Below are positions 34,062 to 43,513 of a stretch of DNA of 64,000 nucleotides, one piece after another; the first letter of the stretch is position 1; each line of letters starts with the position of its first letter. The DNA lies in assembly GCF_002949735.1 (NCBI RefSeq), contig NZ_CP026681.1, positions 186,001-250,000 of the forward strand, read 5' to 3'. Source of the DNA: Nostoc sp. 'Peltigera membranacea cyanobiont' N6. GTDB taxonomy: Bacteria > Cyanobacteriota > Cyanobacteriia > Cyanobacteriales > Nostocaceae. The position numbers were made by a program, and so were the translations under genes. The notes under the pieces were generated by a model. It worked only from the letters and a program-made list of their open reading frames with translations. It had not been told where the DNA came from and ran no database searches.

Positions 34062-34730
34062 TCAACTCTTCGGTAGAAAAAGCCGATAAGATTCGCTATC
34101 CATCAAAATTCTATAGCCCAGCCACATTAGTACAAAGGGAAATATCTTACTAGCATAGCGGCTGAGGACTAAAGCAATACCAGGTAGGCGAGTTAGGTTA
34201 TAGGACATCAATAGCCAGCAGAAAACAATGACATAGCAAACTGGTATGATTACGGACAAATTTTGGATTGAGCTAGTGGCAAATAAGGGAATATAGATCC
34301 CCAAATTGTTACCACCGTTGGCAAGCGTGACGGCAGAGACACGATAGGTTTGTGGATCGCGGATTACGTCCCAGAGCGATCGCTTTCTGGAATCAAATCC
34401 TCGATATTTAGAGTTTATTTTCAGATTGGCTGACTTATCTTCATTTGAGTCATCCTGATTAAGGTTGCGTAAATTGTTCAAACCAATGAGTATCGGCAGA
34501 ACCCCTAGTAGACCAATCCAAGTTGACGGAATTACTAGACCCAATAAGAAACCAAGCAAACTTACTATCACTAATGCTGTGAATCCTAGAAGCTCACCAA
34601 CCACAACGTGCTGAGGCCGAAAAGTCCGATTAACTGAGCTAAAAAAAGCAGTTAGATAAATATTGTCATCAAAGGTTGTTGCTACAGCCGCAGCTAGCCC
34701 AATCTTAATTGTTGCAATTAACCAATCCAT
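34062..34730 (-). CDS. CadD-like cadmium/heavy-metal resistance transporter
   Basis: This 222-residue protein has five or six membrane helices and resembles the CadD family (Cad, LysE-like fold), which exports cadmium or other cations. Family features are FDDNIYLTAFFSSVN near the start (a charged helix end), HVVVGELLGFTALV, LLGVLPILIGLNNLR and VTLANGGNNLGIYIPLF (ending in the second half). I chose the ATG at 34730 (MDWLIATIKIGLAAAV) because GAGGG stands 7 bases upstream; the frame extends to 34778. It is a single gene. The ion exported cannot be told. Confidence 0.82.
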   Translation of the reverse strand: MDWLIATIKIGLAAAVATTFDDNIYLTAFFSSVNRTFRPQHVVVGELLGFTALVIVSLLGFLLGLVIPSTWIGLLGVLPILIGLNNLRNLNQDDSNEDKSANLKINSKYRGFDSRKRSLWDVIRDPQTYRVSAVTLANGGNNLGIYIPLFATSSIQNLSVIIPVCYVIVFCWLLMSYNLTRLPGIALVLSRYASKIFPFVLMWLGYRILMDSESYRLFLPKS

Positions 34731-34979
34731 CACTATCCCTCGCTCAACACCTTTCTGATGACCGAAATTACCAATCACTCAACTTGAGCAATCAGCCCCG
34801 CAATATCGAGAAATAGGGTTTGTTTGTCCCAGATTTCCATAAGTCACACTCTACCAGAGGCGATCGCCAACAGAGGGAATTAATCTTGGATGTTGGTTCC
34901 ACTGCCATCATCCAAAAACCTAAGTTATTTACCAATTTCTCTAACTTCAAAAAAAAATGGGGTAAGCCTCAGTAATAAT

Positions 34980-35030
34980 ATTTGACATCCTCCCCACCCT
35001 ACTCCGTAGAGGGTGGGGATTCCAAAGATC
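34980..35030 (-). ncRNA. IS200/IS605-type right end and likely reRNA 3' part
   Basis: TTTGACATCCTCCCC leads into a perfect 9-bp hairpin (CCCCACCCT at 34992-35000, AGGGTGGGG at 35010-35018) and GATTC, just after the tnpB stop codon. From family knowledge the right end of such elements encodes the guide RNA (reRNA) that overlaps the end of tnpB and its guide reads out of the element to the left here. The exact boundary cannot be fixed without an empty site. Confidence 0.6.
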
Positions 35031-36237
35031 ACTCTTTGGGTTTCCTCTTTCCACGAGTTGATTTGCTTTTATGAGTTGCCTCACTCAAGTATTGATCAGT
35101 CTCTCCAGAGGCGTTAGTTCCGGTGTGACCCACCGTACTCAGACCTTTTTCTAATATGTTACGTGCTGCATTCCAATCTCTATCTTGGGTATGTCCACAA
35201 TGAGGACAAGAATGGGTTCTAGTACTCAGAGATTTCTTGACAATTTGCCCACAATTAGAGCAATTTTGCGAAGTATAGTGAGGCGGCACAGCAACTGTCA
35301 CCACGCCAAACACTTTACCAAAATACTCAACCCATTCACGGAACAGCGACCACGACGCATCACTAATTGATTTAGCCAAGCGATGATTCTTGACCATATT
35401 CGCAATGAGCAAATCCTCGTATGCCACGAGGTCGTTAGACCTCACCACGCACCTTGCTGTTTTTACAGCAAAGTCTTTACGCTGGCGACTTACTTTGAGG
35501 TGAAGACGCGCAAGTTTATTTCTAAACTTAACTCTGTTTTGAGAACCCTTTTTAGTCTTGGACAAACGACGTTGCAGCCGTTTTAAAGACTTTTCACTTT
35601 TACGGAGATGTCTAGGATTGGCGACAGTTTCACCATTAGTATCCGTGTAAAAGTGATTCAAGCCAACATCAATGCCAATAGTTTTACCCGTTGGTTCATG
35701 CCTTTCTACTCGTTCTTGGTCAATGCAAAACTGGGCATAATACCCGTCTGCACGACGCACAACCCGCACTCTTTTAAACTGCTTAAGTTGGTAAAAATGC
35801 AGGTCACGGGTTCCCCAAAGTTTAAAGGTTCCCGCCTTGAATCCGTCGGTGAAAGTGATGTATTTCCGGTCATCGTCAAGTCTCCACCCACAGGTTTTGT
35901 ACTCAACAGAACCGTGCGTTTGCTCTTTCTTAAACTTTGGAAATCCCTTTTTCCCCGGTGAAGATTTATTGCAGTTATCAAAAAATCGAGCAATGGCAGA
36001 CCAGGCTCTTTCAGCACTGGCTTGTCTTGCCATTGAGTTGAGCTTTGATACCCAAAGAAACTCAATATTAGCAGCAAGCACAGCGCAGAATTTATTCAGG
36101 TCATAGCGTCCAATACCCTTGCTATCCATCCAGTATCTCAGGCAACTATTACGCACAAAACGAGCAGTTCTAATCGCTTCATCAAGCGCTCGATACTGCT
36201 CGTTTTGTCCTTCAAGTTTCGCCTCAAATACTATCAT
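35029..36237 (-). CDS. tnpB: IS200/IS605-family TnpB, RNA-guided nuclease
   Basis: TnpB (402 residues) is the ancestor of Cas12-type nucleases and uses an RNA from the element's right end to cut DNA at the target. The RuvC acids are D190 (TIGIDVGLNHF), E274 (VAYEDLLIANM) and D354 (DRDWNAARNI). The zinc ribbon has C326-x2-C329 and C344-x2-C347. The N-terminal domain is whole, so the nuclease may be active. The C-terminus is a long polar tail rich in Ser and Lys. No tnpA is nearby, so the element would need TnpA in trans. Confidence 0.95.
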   Translation of the reverse strand: MIVFEAKLEGQNEQYRALDEAIRTARFVRNSCLRYWMDSKGIGRYDLNKFCAVLAANIEFLWVSKLNSMARQASAERAWSAIARFFDNCNKSSPGKKGFPKFKKEQTHGSVEYKTCGWRLDDDRKYITFTDGFKAGTFKLWGTRDLHFYQLKQFKRVRVVRRADGYYAQFCIDQERVERHEPTGKTIGIDVGLNHFYTDTNGETVANPRHLRKSEKSLKRLQRRLSKTKKGSQNRVKFRNKLARLHLKVSRQRKDFAVKTARCVVRSNDLVAYEDLLIANMVKNHRLAKSISDASWSLFREWVEYFGKVFGVVTVAVPPHYTSQNCSNCGQIVKKSLSTRTHSCPHCGHTQDRDWNAARNILEKGLSTVGHTGTNASGETDQYLSEATHKSKSTRGKRKPKE

Positions 36238-36568
36238 TTATATAATCTAAATCGACATAAATAGTATACTATGATTGTTAAAAACTTCGCTATTATACAG
36301 ACTTCATTTCGCTGACGCTCAATATGAGTCTGCATAGTGGTAAGTTTTTAACCGCTTTACATCCACGAACGAACTACGAGACGTTGAGGCAGGGGTATTA
36401 CAGCGATTCGATAAACGACCCAAAAAAGTATAACACTCTGGCTGCATTCTCGTATGTAATGCGCCATTCATTCCCAGCATCAATTACTAGAGGGGTTTCA
36501 GCCCAAACCCTTCATTCACAATCAGCCGCCTAACCAATATAGATGGTTATTTCAGCCAAGGACTCATA
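36238..36568. other. left-end region of the tnpB element and promoter of the next gene
   Basis: The inverted pair CAGACTTCAT / ATGAGTCTG (about 36299-36334) may be the left-end hairpin of the tnpB element. The rest shows no ORF of note and must contain the promoter of the orphan binding protein. Confidence 0.4.
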
Positions 36569-37813
36569 ATGATTAGCCGTTTCATTAACCTTCTGCCTAG
36601 AAGCACAGGTCAAAACATCTTACAGTCGCTCAGAGCAGCCATTCGGAGATCGGCTGCCTACAGGTTTGCAGTCTTATTTTGCATCGGTCTTGCTGCGAGT
36701 TTGGTCTTGACTCTGGCTTTTGACGGTCTTGCTCTTGCTGCTGAATCTGCCAATACACCCAAAGATTCAACAACTCGGTTACTAGAAACCGTAGGGCTAT
36801 TTGTGGGGGGGATAATTTTTTGTATAGCTTTGGATCGCTGGTTTTCTAGCCGTTCTGCTGGGTCTAGCAACACGCCCTTAGCTGAACAAGCGCGGCGGCT
36901 CAAGCAGCTCAAAATGGGGTATCCAGAGGGGATGACAAATCTGGAAGTTCTCAGGACTCAAGGCTTGCTCGAAACGCGTTTGCAACCTTATGGGCTAAGT
37001 GTCACCTGGACAAGCTTTTTATCAGCCTCTTCTTTAATAGAAGCACTCAGTAACGGGACAATTGACTTCTGCGGCGGTGGCGGCACGGCTAGCATCTTTT
37101 CTCAAGCAGCAGATCATGTATTTGTGCGCGTAGCAAAAGAAAAATATACTGCTCCCAAAGGTCAAGCGATTTTAGTACCAGAAGATTCGCCGATTCAGAC
37201 ACTAGCAGACTTGAAGGGTAAAAAGATAGCTTTTGACAAAGGTTCAAGCGCCCATTATATACTTGTGCGATCGCTGGCGAAAGTAGGTCTAGATTTTAGT
37301 GACATTGAGCCAGTTTATCTCACACAGCCGGAGGCGCTGCCCCTATTCCGCCGTGGTGAGATTGATGCTTGGGTGATTTGGGTTCCCTATACAGCAACTC
37401 AGACCCGAAGCGCTTACCCAGGGCGATCGATTGCCGATCTAGAGAGCATATTTGGTGACAAAGCCTCCATAGAAGTTCCGACCTATTACTACGCGATTCC
37501 AGAACTGGTACGCGACTATCCCGACCTGCTCAAGGTGATTTTAGAAGAGGTAAACGAAGCTGGAGCTTGGGCTAAGAGACAGGAATTGGAAGCGGTTCAA
37601 CGAATGGCACAAAACCATGAAATCGATCAATCCATTGTAGAAACTTTACAGCAACGTAGTGCCGAACGTGCCATCATCCCCATTGACGATCAATCACTCA
37701 CTGCTCTACAGCATCAAGCAAATGTGTTTAGGGATCTAAATCTGATTCCTGAGCGAGTGAATGTGCAAGATGGAACCTATAGCTTACAGACTAAGCAAAA
37801 CTGGACTTATTAA
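36569..37813 (+). CDS. orphan ABC-type solute-binding protein, membrane-anchored
   Basis: This 414-residue protein has two N-terminal hydrophobic segments (YRFAVLFCIGLAASLVLTLAF, about 31-55, and ETVGLFVGGIIFCIALDRWF, about 70-90), then a periplasmic-binding domain of the nitrate/sulfonate/taurine type. Typical segments are GYPEGMTNLEVLRTQGLLE, GTIDFCGGGGTAS, LADLKGKKIAFDKGSSAHY and RRGEIDAWVIWVPY. AAGGA precedes the start. No permease or ATPase gene is beside it. Two helices in place of a signal peptide are unusual and would hold it in the membrane. The ligand may be a sulfonate-like compound, but the sequence does not show it. Confidence 0.85.
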   Translation: MISRFINLLPRSTGQNILQSLRAAIRRSAAYRFAVLFCIGLAASLVLTLAFDGLALAAESANTPKDSTTRLLETVGLFVGGIIFCIALDRWFSSRSAGSSNTPLAEQARRLKQLKMGYPEGMTNLEVLRTQGLLETRLQPYGLSVTWTSFLSASSLIEALSNGTIDFCGGGGTASIFSQAADHVFVRVAKEKYTAPKGQAILVPEDSPIQTLADLKGKKIAFDKGSSAHYILVRSLAKVGLDFSDIEPVYLTQPEALPLFRRGEIDAWVIWVPYTATQTRSAYPGRSIADLESIFGDKASIEVPTYYYAIPELVRDYPDLLKVILEEVNEAGAWAKRQELEAVQRMAQNHEIDQSIVETLQQRSAERAIIPIDDQSLTALQHQANVFRDLNLIPERVNVQDGTYSLQTKQNWTY

Positions 37814-37924
37814 TTCGACACTGAGGGAAAAACAAGCCTGGGGAAGTAGGGGAAGAAAAAAGAAATTTGATAGTTTTCGTGGATGCAGGGATTGACCAAT
37901 TAGATAGATGTATACCCCAGCCTT

Positions 37925-38935
37925 TTATGTACTATAAGTCATTACCTTATTAGAGGTAAGCCAAAGACTACCTACAGCATATTTAGTAACTACCAATTCT
38001 TTTGTAGCATTGCATGAACTCTTCAATTGTTGAGTTCTTGTTTCATCTTTCACAAGTTTAGCTTGGTAAGTGTAGAGAGAACCAGAAGGTTGTTCAAAAC
38101 TTAGCTCACCCAGAATAGTATTATTGTCTAAACTTTGCTCTAAAATTTTACCTGCAACTTTGTAGTTAAACCAATCCCATCCGTTTTTAAGGATTAGTTC
38201 TCTTTCCAAAACCTGAAGTGCAGCAGGTAGAATTCCCCAGCCTCGATAGACTTTCTGTAAGCATTGAATATCACCAGTCCGAGTCAAAATCGATCTAAAT
38301 GAATCTCGATCGAGACGACCATAGTATCTTCCTTCTGGCAAATCTATGATTGTTGGTGCAAACCGATGTCCCCCAAAGTGCGATGATTTCCAAATTCGCA
38401 CATTATCTAAGCACAAATCAGCATTACTAGCTGTAACATTAAAGTAAAAAGGAGCGCCATATCTAGCACAGCACTTATCATGGCTTCCGTGGGTACAAAC
38501 TAAAATATCTCTAGCTATACTACTTTCTACCTCAGAATTAGAACTGATACCCCATAACCATTTTTGGACAACTGCTGCTACTTGCTCAATATTTCCTAGC
38601 TGAAATTCTTGCTTATGGTATCCATTACTTAATCCCTCTTCTTTTTGATAAATTAAAAGCGTAGTCTGATTTACTTTATGTGAGACATCATTAGCAATTA
38701 AAAGAAATCTAATCGGTAATTTAGCACGCTTCAGTTCCTCTACCAAAACCCTCAAGTTCTGGGGCACCCATTTTGAATTAAAAGGTTCTGATGTCCAAGG
38801 TAAAGGACACTCAACTAAAATATAGGTTTGATAATTGGTGGCGCTACCAATAACATCTTCTCCTACTTGCTGTGACTCATCAGAACAAAAAAAAGTATTC
38901 ATCTCGCTGTACTCATTAGCGTATTTTATGGACAA
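37925..38935 (-). CDS. sucrase/ferredoxin-like family protein
   Basis: This 336-residue protein belongs to the Suc_Fer-like family (thioredoxin-like [2Fe-2S] ferredoxin fold). The key region is ILVCTHGSHDKCCARYGAPF near residue 165, with cysteines for a cluster, followed by VRIWKSSHFGGHRFAPTIID and the final PEGRYYGRLD. Despite the name, no sucrase activity is established for most members; the family is better seen as a putative redox protein. It is convergent with the solute-binding protein. Its N-terminal third carries a variable FFCSDESQQVGED part. Confidence 0.85.
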   Translation of the reverse strand: MSIKYANEYSEMNTFFCSDESQQVGEDVIGSATNYQTYILVECPLPWTSEPFNSKWVPQNLRVLVEELKRAKLPIRFLLIANDVSHKVNQTTLLIYQKEEGLSNGYHKQEFQLGNIEQVAAVVQKWLWGISSNSEVESSIARDILVCTHGSHDKCCARYGAPFYFNVTASNADLCLDNVRIWKSSHFGGHRFAPTIIDLPEGRYYGRLDRDSFRSILTRTGDIQCLQKVYRGWGILPAALQVLERELILKNGWDWFNYKVAGKILEQSLDNNTILGELSFEQPSGSLYTYQAKLVKDETRTQQLKSSCNATKELVVTKYAVGSLWLTSNKVMTYST

Positions 38936-39996
38936 AAGGTATTACAAAATACAATTGTGTTCTTAGCTACAATATCCTTGGCTAAAGGAGATTAAAAAGA
39001 ACAATATTCATTTCCCTGTTAAAACTAGGTAGCCACTTTATAACATCATTATTTATCGAGGTCTTTCCGGTTAATAAATTCTCCACAATAGAGATAAACA
39101 GTGTCAAGAGATATTTTTCCGTAGGAGTGGCGTTAATTTTGTATCTAGTTTTATTGTTATTTGGTATTTTATAAATTTTTACTTGCTGTAACTCGGCTTT
39201 GCTTAACTTGTTTTCTTTGGCAAAATTAAATAGATTCAGCCTTATACACAGACGCAAAGCAACTTGGATAATTACCGACGATCAACTTGCTGACAAGATA
39301 AATGTAGCTGAGACTACAATCAAAAATATTGCTAGCAGTAACCTACTTATTTAAAGTTTTGCTGAAATTATTTACATAGCTAGTTACAAATCCTGTTTTT
39401 AGATATAAAAATATAATTTTTGCTCTTCTTGTGAAGAACATCTTTCTAAAGATAGATGCGTAAACACTTGATAACTAGATAATTTCTTGTTAAGCCAATA
39501 CTGGTTGAAAAGTTTTTCCACGCTATCTGCTTTTAATATATCTATACATTTATACATATTGCAAATAATTCTCAATTAGGATAGAAAAATAAAAACAACC
39601 AAATTAGGGGTAAGTGCTTTACTGCCCCATGCTTCATGTGCAATAAATTAATGTTCAAAACTAGTGACTAATTATTACCCGCGTCACTGACATCAACATT
39701 AACAAACCTGTTATTTACCCTTTTACCTAATCTAACTTCCTGAAGCTTATGTCAGGGTTTGATTATATGTATCTGCTTTGACTCTAACTGAACTCAATAA
39801 TAAATGCAAGTATTTGATAATCTTTATAATTCCTTTATCCTTTGTTGCCTCTATAAGGTTGTTTAAATCAAGGGACATAGGCATTTTATAGTGGAGATAG
39901 CTCACTTGAACAAGCATTCATTCCTTCCATACAATAGATAAAGTTTTGCAATTGTGACAAATTGTTGCCAGTAGGGTAATCCAAATATCTGTGGCT
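38936..39996. other. long AT-rich spacer without a convincing gene
   Basis: A 91-codon frame on the minus strand (38982-39257) has unusual, Asn/Lys/Leu-rich composition and no ribosome binding site; I do not call it. On the plus strand about 39241-39355 reads WIITDDQLADKINVAETTI, which looks like the recognition helix region of a helix-turn-helix protein, but it is cut by a stop upstream and ends soon after. It may be the decayed end of a regulator gene. Confidence 0.4.
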
Positions 39997-40746
39997 ATGG
40001 CGATCGCATATTTCTACTTTCATGCAGAATTGAATCATTTTTTACCACGGCATCACAAGCAGGTAAAAATATCTCATTTTTTTGAGGAGAAAGCCTCAAT
40101 TAAGGACATGATTGAGTCGTTGGGTGTGCCTCATCCAGAAGTTGATTTTATAAATGTTAATGGTGAATATGTAAATTTTTCTTACATTGTTTCCGGTGGA
40201 GATACTATTAATGTTTATCCAATTTCAGCTAGGAATGTTATTCTACCAAGCATTTCTGTTTTACCAGAACCGATCGCTACTATTCGCTTTGTTTTAGATA
40301 TTCATTTGGGGAAGCTGGCGACATCTCTACGACTTTTAGGTTTTGATACTTTATATCGCAATGACTATGAAGATGAGGAGTTAGCCCAAATATCCCACAC
40401 TCAAGGGCGGATTCTTTTGACTCGTGATAAAGGGCTATTAATGCGTAGTTTGGTAACGCACGGGTATTATGTTAGAAATACTAACCCTCAAGAACAAATT
40501 ATAGAAGTACTGCAACGCTTCGACTTATTTAAATTAATTGCACCATTTAAACGGTGTTTGCGTTGCAATGGATTATTAGAATCTGTAGATAAGCAATCGA
40601 TTATTGAGCAAGTGCCAGAAAACGTGCGATCGCACGATCAATTCCAGCGTTGTCAAGACTGCGATCGCATTTATTGGAAAGGTTCACATTATGAACGATT
40701 GCAACAGTTTATTGATGGAGTGTTGAACTCAAGAAAAGGTGAGTGA
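39997..40746 (+). CDS. Mut7-C RNase domain protein with ubiquitin-like N-terminus
   Basis: This 249-residue protein has an N-terminal ubiquitin/ThiS-like domain (residues 1-80, ending in IVSGGDTINVYP) and a C-terminal Mut7-C domain (PIN-like RNase fold). The latter shows FVLDIHLGKLATSLRLLGFD, RILLTRDKGLLMRS and a zinc ribbon C-x2-C (CLRC) with CQDCDRIYWKGSHYERL. This form is common in cyanobacteria and probably binds or cuts RNA. I chose the ATG at 39997; a GTG two codons earlier is possible. Its stop codon touches the start of the ROK kinase gene. Confidence 0.88.
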   Translation: MAIAYFYFHAELNHFLPRHHKQVKISHFFEEKASIKDMIESLGVPHPEVDFINVNGEYVNFSYIVSGGDTINVYPISARNVILPSISVLPEPIATIRFVLDIHLGKLATSLRLLGFDTLYRNDYEDEELAQISHTQGRILLTRDKGLLMRSLVTHGYYVRNTNPQEQIIEVLQRFDLFKLIAPFKRCLRCNGLLESVDKQSIIEQVPENVRSHDQFQRCQDCDRIYWKGSHYERLQQFIDGVLNSRKGE

Positions 40747-41712
40747 ATGACATTAATTTTAGCTCTCGATTTTGGTGGAACTAAGCTAGCAGCAGGATTG
40801 GTAAATATCGGTTCGAGAAAGTGGTTGCGTTATGAACGTCGTCTCTCGCCAGCCAATGGAAATGCTAGCACTGATTTGGAAATTATGCGATCGCTCATTT
40901 ACTCTCTGCTAGAAGATGCAAAACCTGCTGCGATCGGTGTCAGCTTTGGTGGGCCAGTAGACGCTTCCACGGGGACGGTGCGACTATCTCATCATGTCGC
41001 CGGATGGGAAAACATTCCCCTTAAAGAGTTGTTGGAGGATGAGTTTGGTGTGAGTGTTGGTGTAGATAATGATGCGAATATCGCTGCTTTGGGAGAACAT
41101 CGTTTTGGTGCGGGACAGGGATACGATAGTCTGTTTTATATTACTGTCAGCACTGGCGTGGGTGGTGGTTGGATACTCAACGGGCAACCTTGGCGGGGTG
41201 CTGGTGGGATGGCTGGCGAAATTGGACATATCGTTGTAGATCCAGCTGGGCCAGTTTGTTTGTGTGGGAAGCGGGGATGTGTGGAACGTTTGGCTTCGGG
41301 GCCTTATATGGCGCGAAATGTTAGGGAAATTTTGGAGAACGAACCACAGAGGCGCGGAGAACTCAGAGATGGAAAGGTTTTGAGGGATTTGGTGGGGGAT
41401 GATTTAAGGTTGTTGACGGGACAGTTGGTAGCTGAAGCGGCGGCTGCTGGGGATGAATTGGCAAGGGAAGTTTTGCATAAGGCTGCTTGGGCGCTGGGTG
41501 TGGGTATTGGCAATGTGGCGAATTTGATGAATCCGCAGCGCTTTGTGTTGGGAGGTGGTGTGATGAAGGCGGGGGAGGATTTTTGGCGGGTGGTGCGTCA
41601 GGTGTCGCGGGAGACGGCTTTACCGGAGGTTGATTTTGAAATTGTGCCGGCGGTTCTGGGGGATGATGCGCCTTTGTGGGGCGGTGTGGCGATCGCTTCT
41701 ATGTTAGTTTAA
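40747..41712 (+). CDS. ROK-family sugar kinase (glucokinase-like)
   Basis: This 321-residue kinase phosphorylates a sugar, probably glucose, with ATP. The N-terminal phosphate motif is LALDFGGTKLAAGLV (residues 4-18), the active-site region VGVDNDANIAALGEHRFGAG has the catalytic aspartate, and the ROK zinc motif is PVCLCGKRGCVERLASGP (about 175-192). EIGHIVVD binds the sugar. Its ATG directly follows the stop of the Mut7-C gene (TGAATG), so translation is coupled. The part from 41340 on is more GC-rich than its neighbours. Confidence 0.9.
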   Translation: MTLILALDFGGTKLAAGLVNIGSRKWLRYERRLSPANGNASTDLEIMRSLIYSLLEDAKPAAIGVSFGGPVDASTGTVRLSHHVAGWENIPLKELLEDEFGVSVGVDNDANIAALGEHRFGAGQGYDSLFYITVSTGVGGGWILNGQPWRGAGGMAGEIGHIVVDPAGPVCLCGKRGCVERLASGPYMARNVREILENEPQRRGELRDGKVLRDLVGDDLRLLTGQLVAEAAAAGDELAREVLHKAAWALGVGIGNVANLMNPQRFVLGGGVMKAGEDFWRVVRQVSRETALPEVDFEIVPAVLGDDAPLWGGVAIASMLV

Positions 41713-41877
41713 TATTTGCTTTGAAGAGATTATATCTATTGGACAATTTACAAACTTGACCGCAAAAACTCTAATAGTTAATGTGCGGGAGAATCGTGCA
41801 AGACGAGACGAGCGACTTAACAGGAGAAACGATGCTGTTAAACTTGCTTTAGACTAAACTTTCCTTTAGCGTCCACC

Positions 41878-42468
41878 ATGAAAACACTTATCATCAACGC
41901 TTCTCAGCCTGTTGCCGGAATGTCCGAAGGAAAACTCAATGACTTCCTGGCTAAAGTCATTAGAGAAGAGTTAGAACAGAACGGACATGAAGTCCGATTA
42001 ACAGAGATTAAAAACGGCTACGACATTGACGAAGAAGTTGAAAAGCATCTTTGGGCTGATGTCATCATCACTCAGTCACCGGTCTACTGGTTCGGAAATC
42101 CTTGGATTTATAAAAAGTATGTAGACGAAGTTTTCAATGCTGGACTTCTTCAGCAGAAGATGTCTGTAAATGACGGTCGGACACGCAGCGATCCCACAAA
42201 ACAGTACGGGACAGGCGGTCTAATGCAAGGCAAAAAATATATGCTCTCTTTGACTTGGAACGCCCCTGCTGAAGCCTTCAACGACGAGAGGCAGTTTCTG
42301 TTTGCGGGCAAATCGGTGGACGATTTTTTCATGTTCAACACCGCAAATTACAAGTTCTGTGGCGTAGAAATCCTTCCTTCTTTCTCTTGTCACGACGTAC
42401 TGAAGCAAGGTGGCATTGAGCATGACATCGAGCGTTTTAAGGCGCATTTGGCTAAATACGTTCTGTGA
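41878..42468 (+). CDS. flavodoxin-fold NAD(P)H quinone reductase (MdaB-like)
   Basis: This 196-residue protein resembles MdaB and related FAD/FMN-binding quinone reductases. It begins MKTLIINASQP (dinucleotide-binding strand), has QSPVYWFGNPWIYKKYVDEVF (flavin loop, about residues 63-83), YGTGGLMQGKKYMLSLTWNAP and a late FCGVEILPSFSCHD. Such enzymes reduce quinones by two electrons in the cytoplasm and protect against oxidative stress. It follows the ROK kinase by 165 bases and overlaps a small frame at 42465 by four bases. Confidence 0.88.
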   Translation: MKTLIINASQPVAGMSEGKLNDFLAKVIREELEQNGHEVRLTEIKNGYDIDEEVEKHLWADVIITQSPVYWFGNPWIYKKYVDEVFNAGLLQQKMSVNDGRTRSDPTKQYGTGGLMQGKKYMLSLTWNAPAEAFNDERQFLFAGKSVDDFFMFNTANYKFCGVEILPSFSCHDVLKQGGIEHDIERFKAHLAKYVL

Positions 42469-42617
42469 TTGTCGGTGAGCAGCCAACCCAATTGCTTCCA
42501 AAGCAAGTGACAACCGTAACACTCCAACTGCTGCCCAACAACCTGCTTGCACGCGACCGTATCAAGGCTGTTGGCAAGTTCGAGAGGTTATTAGCGTCGG
42601 GTGAAGCGGAACGTTAA
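42465..42617 (+). CDS. possible small coupled ORF or gene remnant
   Basis: A GTG overlaps the stop codon of the flavodoxin-fold gene (GTGA) and opens a 50-codon frame that ends with a charged amphipathic helix (ARDRIKAVGKFERLLASG). Codon use looks coding-like, and the overlap is typical of coupled genes. No family is recognised. It could equally be the decayed end of a longer gene. Confidence 0.3.
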   Translation: MIVGEQPTQLLPKQVTTVTLQLLPNNLLARDRIKAVGKFERLLASGEAER

Positions 42618-42873
42618 ACCGCAATCACATACAGCAGTCTAGACGTGACATTGAATTGTTTTTTGCTGGCTTAGGCATCCATCCAAATAGCGTAGTCGTA
42701 GCAAGCCTTTGGCATCACTGCGATTCTTCCTTCACCATCTCATATCTCATTTATCTTTATCGGCAGAATAAAAACTGCGATGCTCCCATTCTTTTTCGTC
42801 TGATTACTGGATATGCCTTCTTGGTAAAAGTGACTTTTTCATTTTATTGCTTTTCTGGAATTTCAACCTACTA
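42618..42873. other. convergent spacer
   Basis: Nothing of note was seen between the small frame and the Uma2 gene except a 75-codon frame (42656-42883) with no ribosome binding site. Confidence 0.4.
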
Positions 42874-43461
42874 TTACTGCTGAATAACTTGGCGAAACTC
42901 TCTAATCGCTTCCAAGGGAGACGATAACAAAAGACAACGATTTAGCAAGGATAAATCTAATTCGGGGAATAACTCACTTTGAACAACTTTCTCATATTCT
43001 TGTTCTCGTAAGCAGTAAACTTCAATTGTGCCATCTTCCCAAAACCAAACTTCTGGAACTCCCATTAATTTATACTTCTGTAACTTTATGGGACTACCGC
43101 TAGTAATCACCACTTCAATACACAGGTCTGATACAGATTTGTCAGTTCCAAAGCAATAAGATAAATCTGCTTGATATTCTAGTATATTGGGAATAATCTG
43201 GCTAAAACTCCCACTAGGGAAAAATTCAATACCTTTGACTTCAAAGTAAGTAATTAGTAGTGCAGCAAGTAAACACTTAATTACCTCATGAGACTTACCA
43301 ATTGTCACTATTTCTAATACTCCATCACAATAAAACAGCCGCACCCCTGGTACATTTTCAAAGCTGGCTTGAATTGCTTTAAACTGTTCCCAAGTTAATC
43401 CATGCCGAAAAAAGCGTTGTTCTTCTGGTAAGTTAATAGTATTTTCTAACGTTTGAGTCAT
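42874..43461 (-). CDS. Uma2-family (DUF820) PD-(D/E)XK endonuclease-like protein
   Basis: This 195-residue protein belongs to the Uma2/DUF820 family, which is greatly expanded in cyanobacteria and has a restriction-endonuclease-like fold. The family pattern is seen in FRHGLTWEQFKAIQASF, VRLFYCDGVLEIV, ILEYQADLSYCFG (active-site aspartate), LCIEVVITSGSP (the E-x-V part) and KYKLMGVPEVWFWEDG. The usual IKxxxY motif is present as KLQKYKLMG. Cellular role is unknown. It lies just before proB in the same direction but 52 bases apart. Confidence 0.9.
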   Translation of the reverse strand: MTQTLENTINLPEEQRFFRHGLTWEQFKAIQASFENVPGVRLFYCDGVLEIVTIGKSHEVIKCLLAALLITYFEVKGIEFFPSGSFSQIIPNILEYQADLSYCFGTDKSVSDLCIEVVITSGSPIKLQKYKLMGVPEVWFWEDGTIEVYCLREQEYEKVVQSELFPELDLSLLNRCLLLSSPLEAIREFRQVIQQ

Positions 43462-43513
43462 AAGATTTTTTACTCTCCCAGTTAGTAGTTACGAAAATTA
43501 TCTTATTTACATT

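Noticed and set aside
38982..39257. 91-codon minus-strand frame
   Set aside because: Composition is Asn/Lys/Leu-rich like the surrounding AT-rich DNA, no ribosome binding site is seen and no family is recognised.
39241..39355. Plus-strand helix-turn-helix-like remnant
   Set aside because: WIITDDQLADKINVAETTI looks like a regulator helix pair, but a stop lies upstream and the rest of the gene is missing; too little remains for a pseudogene call.
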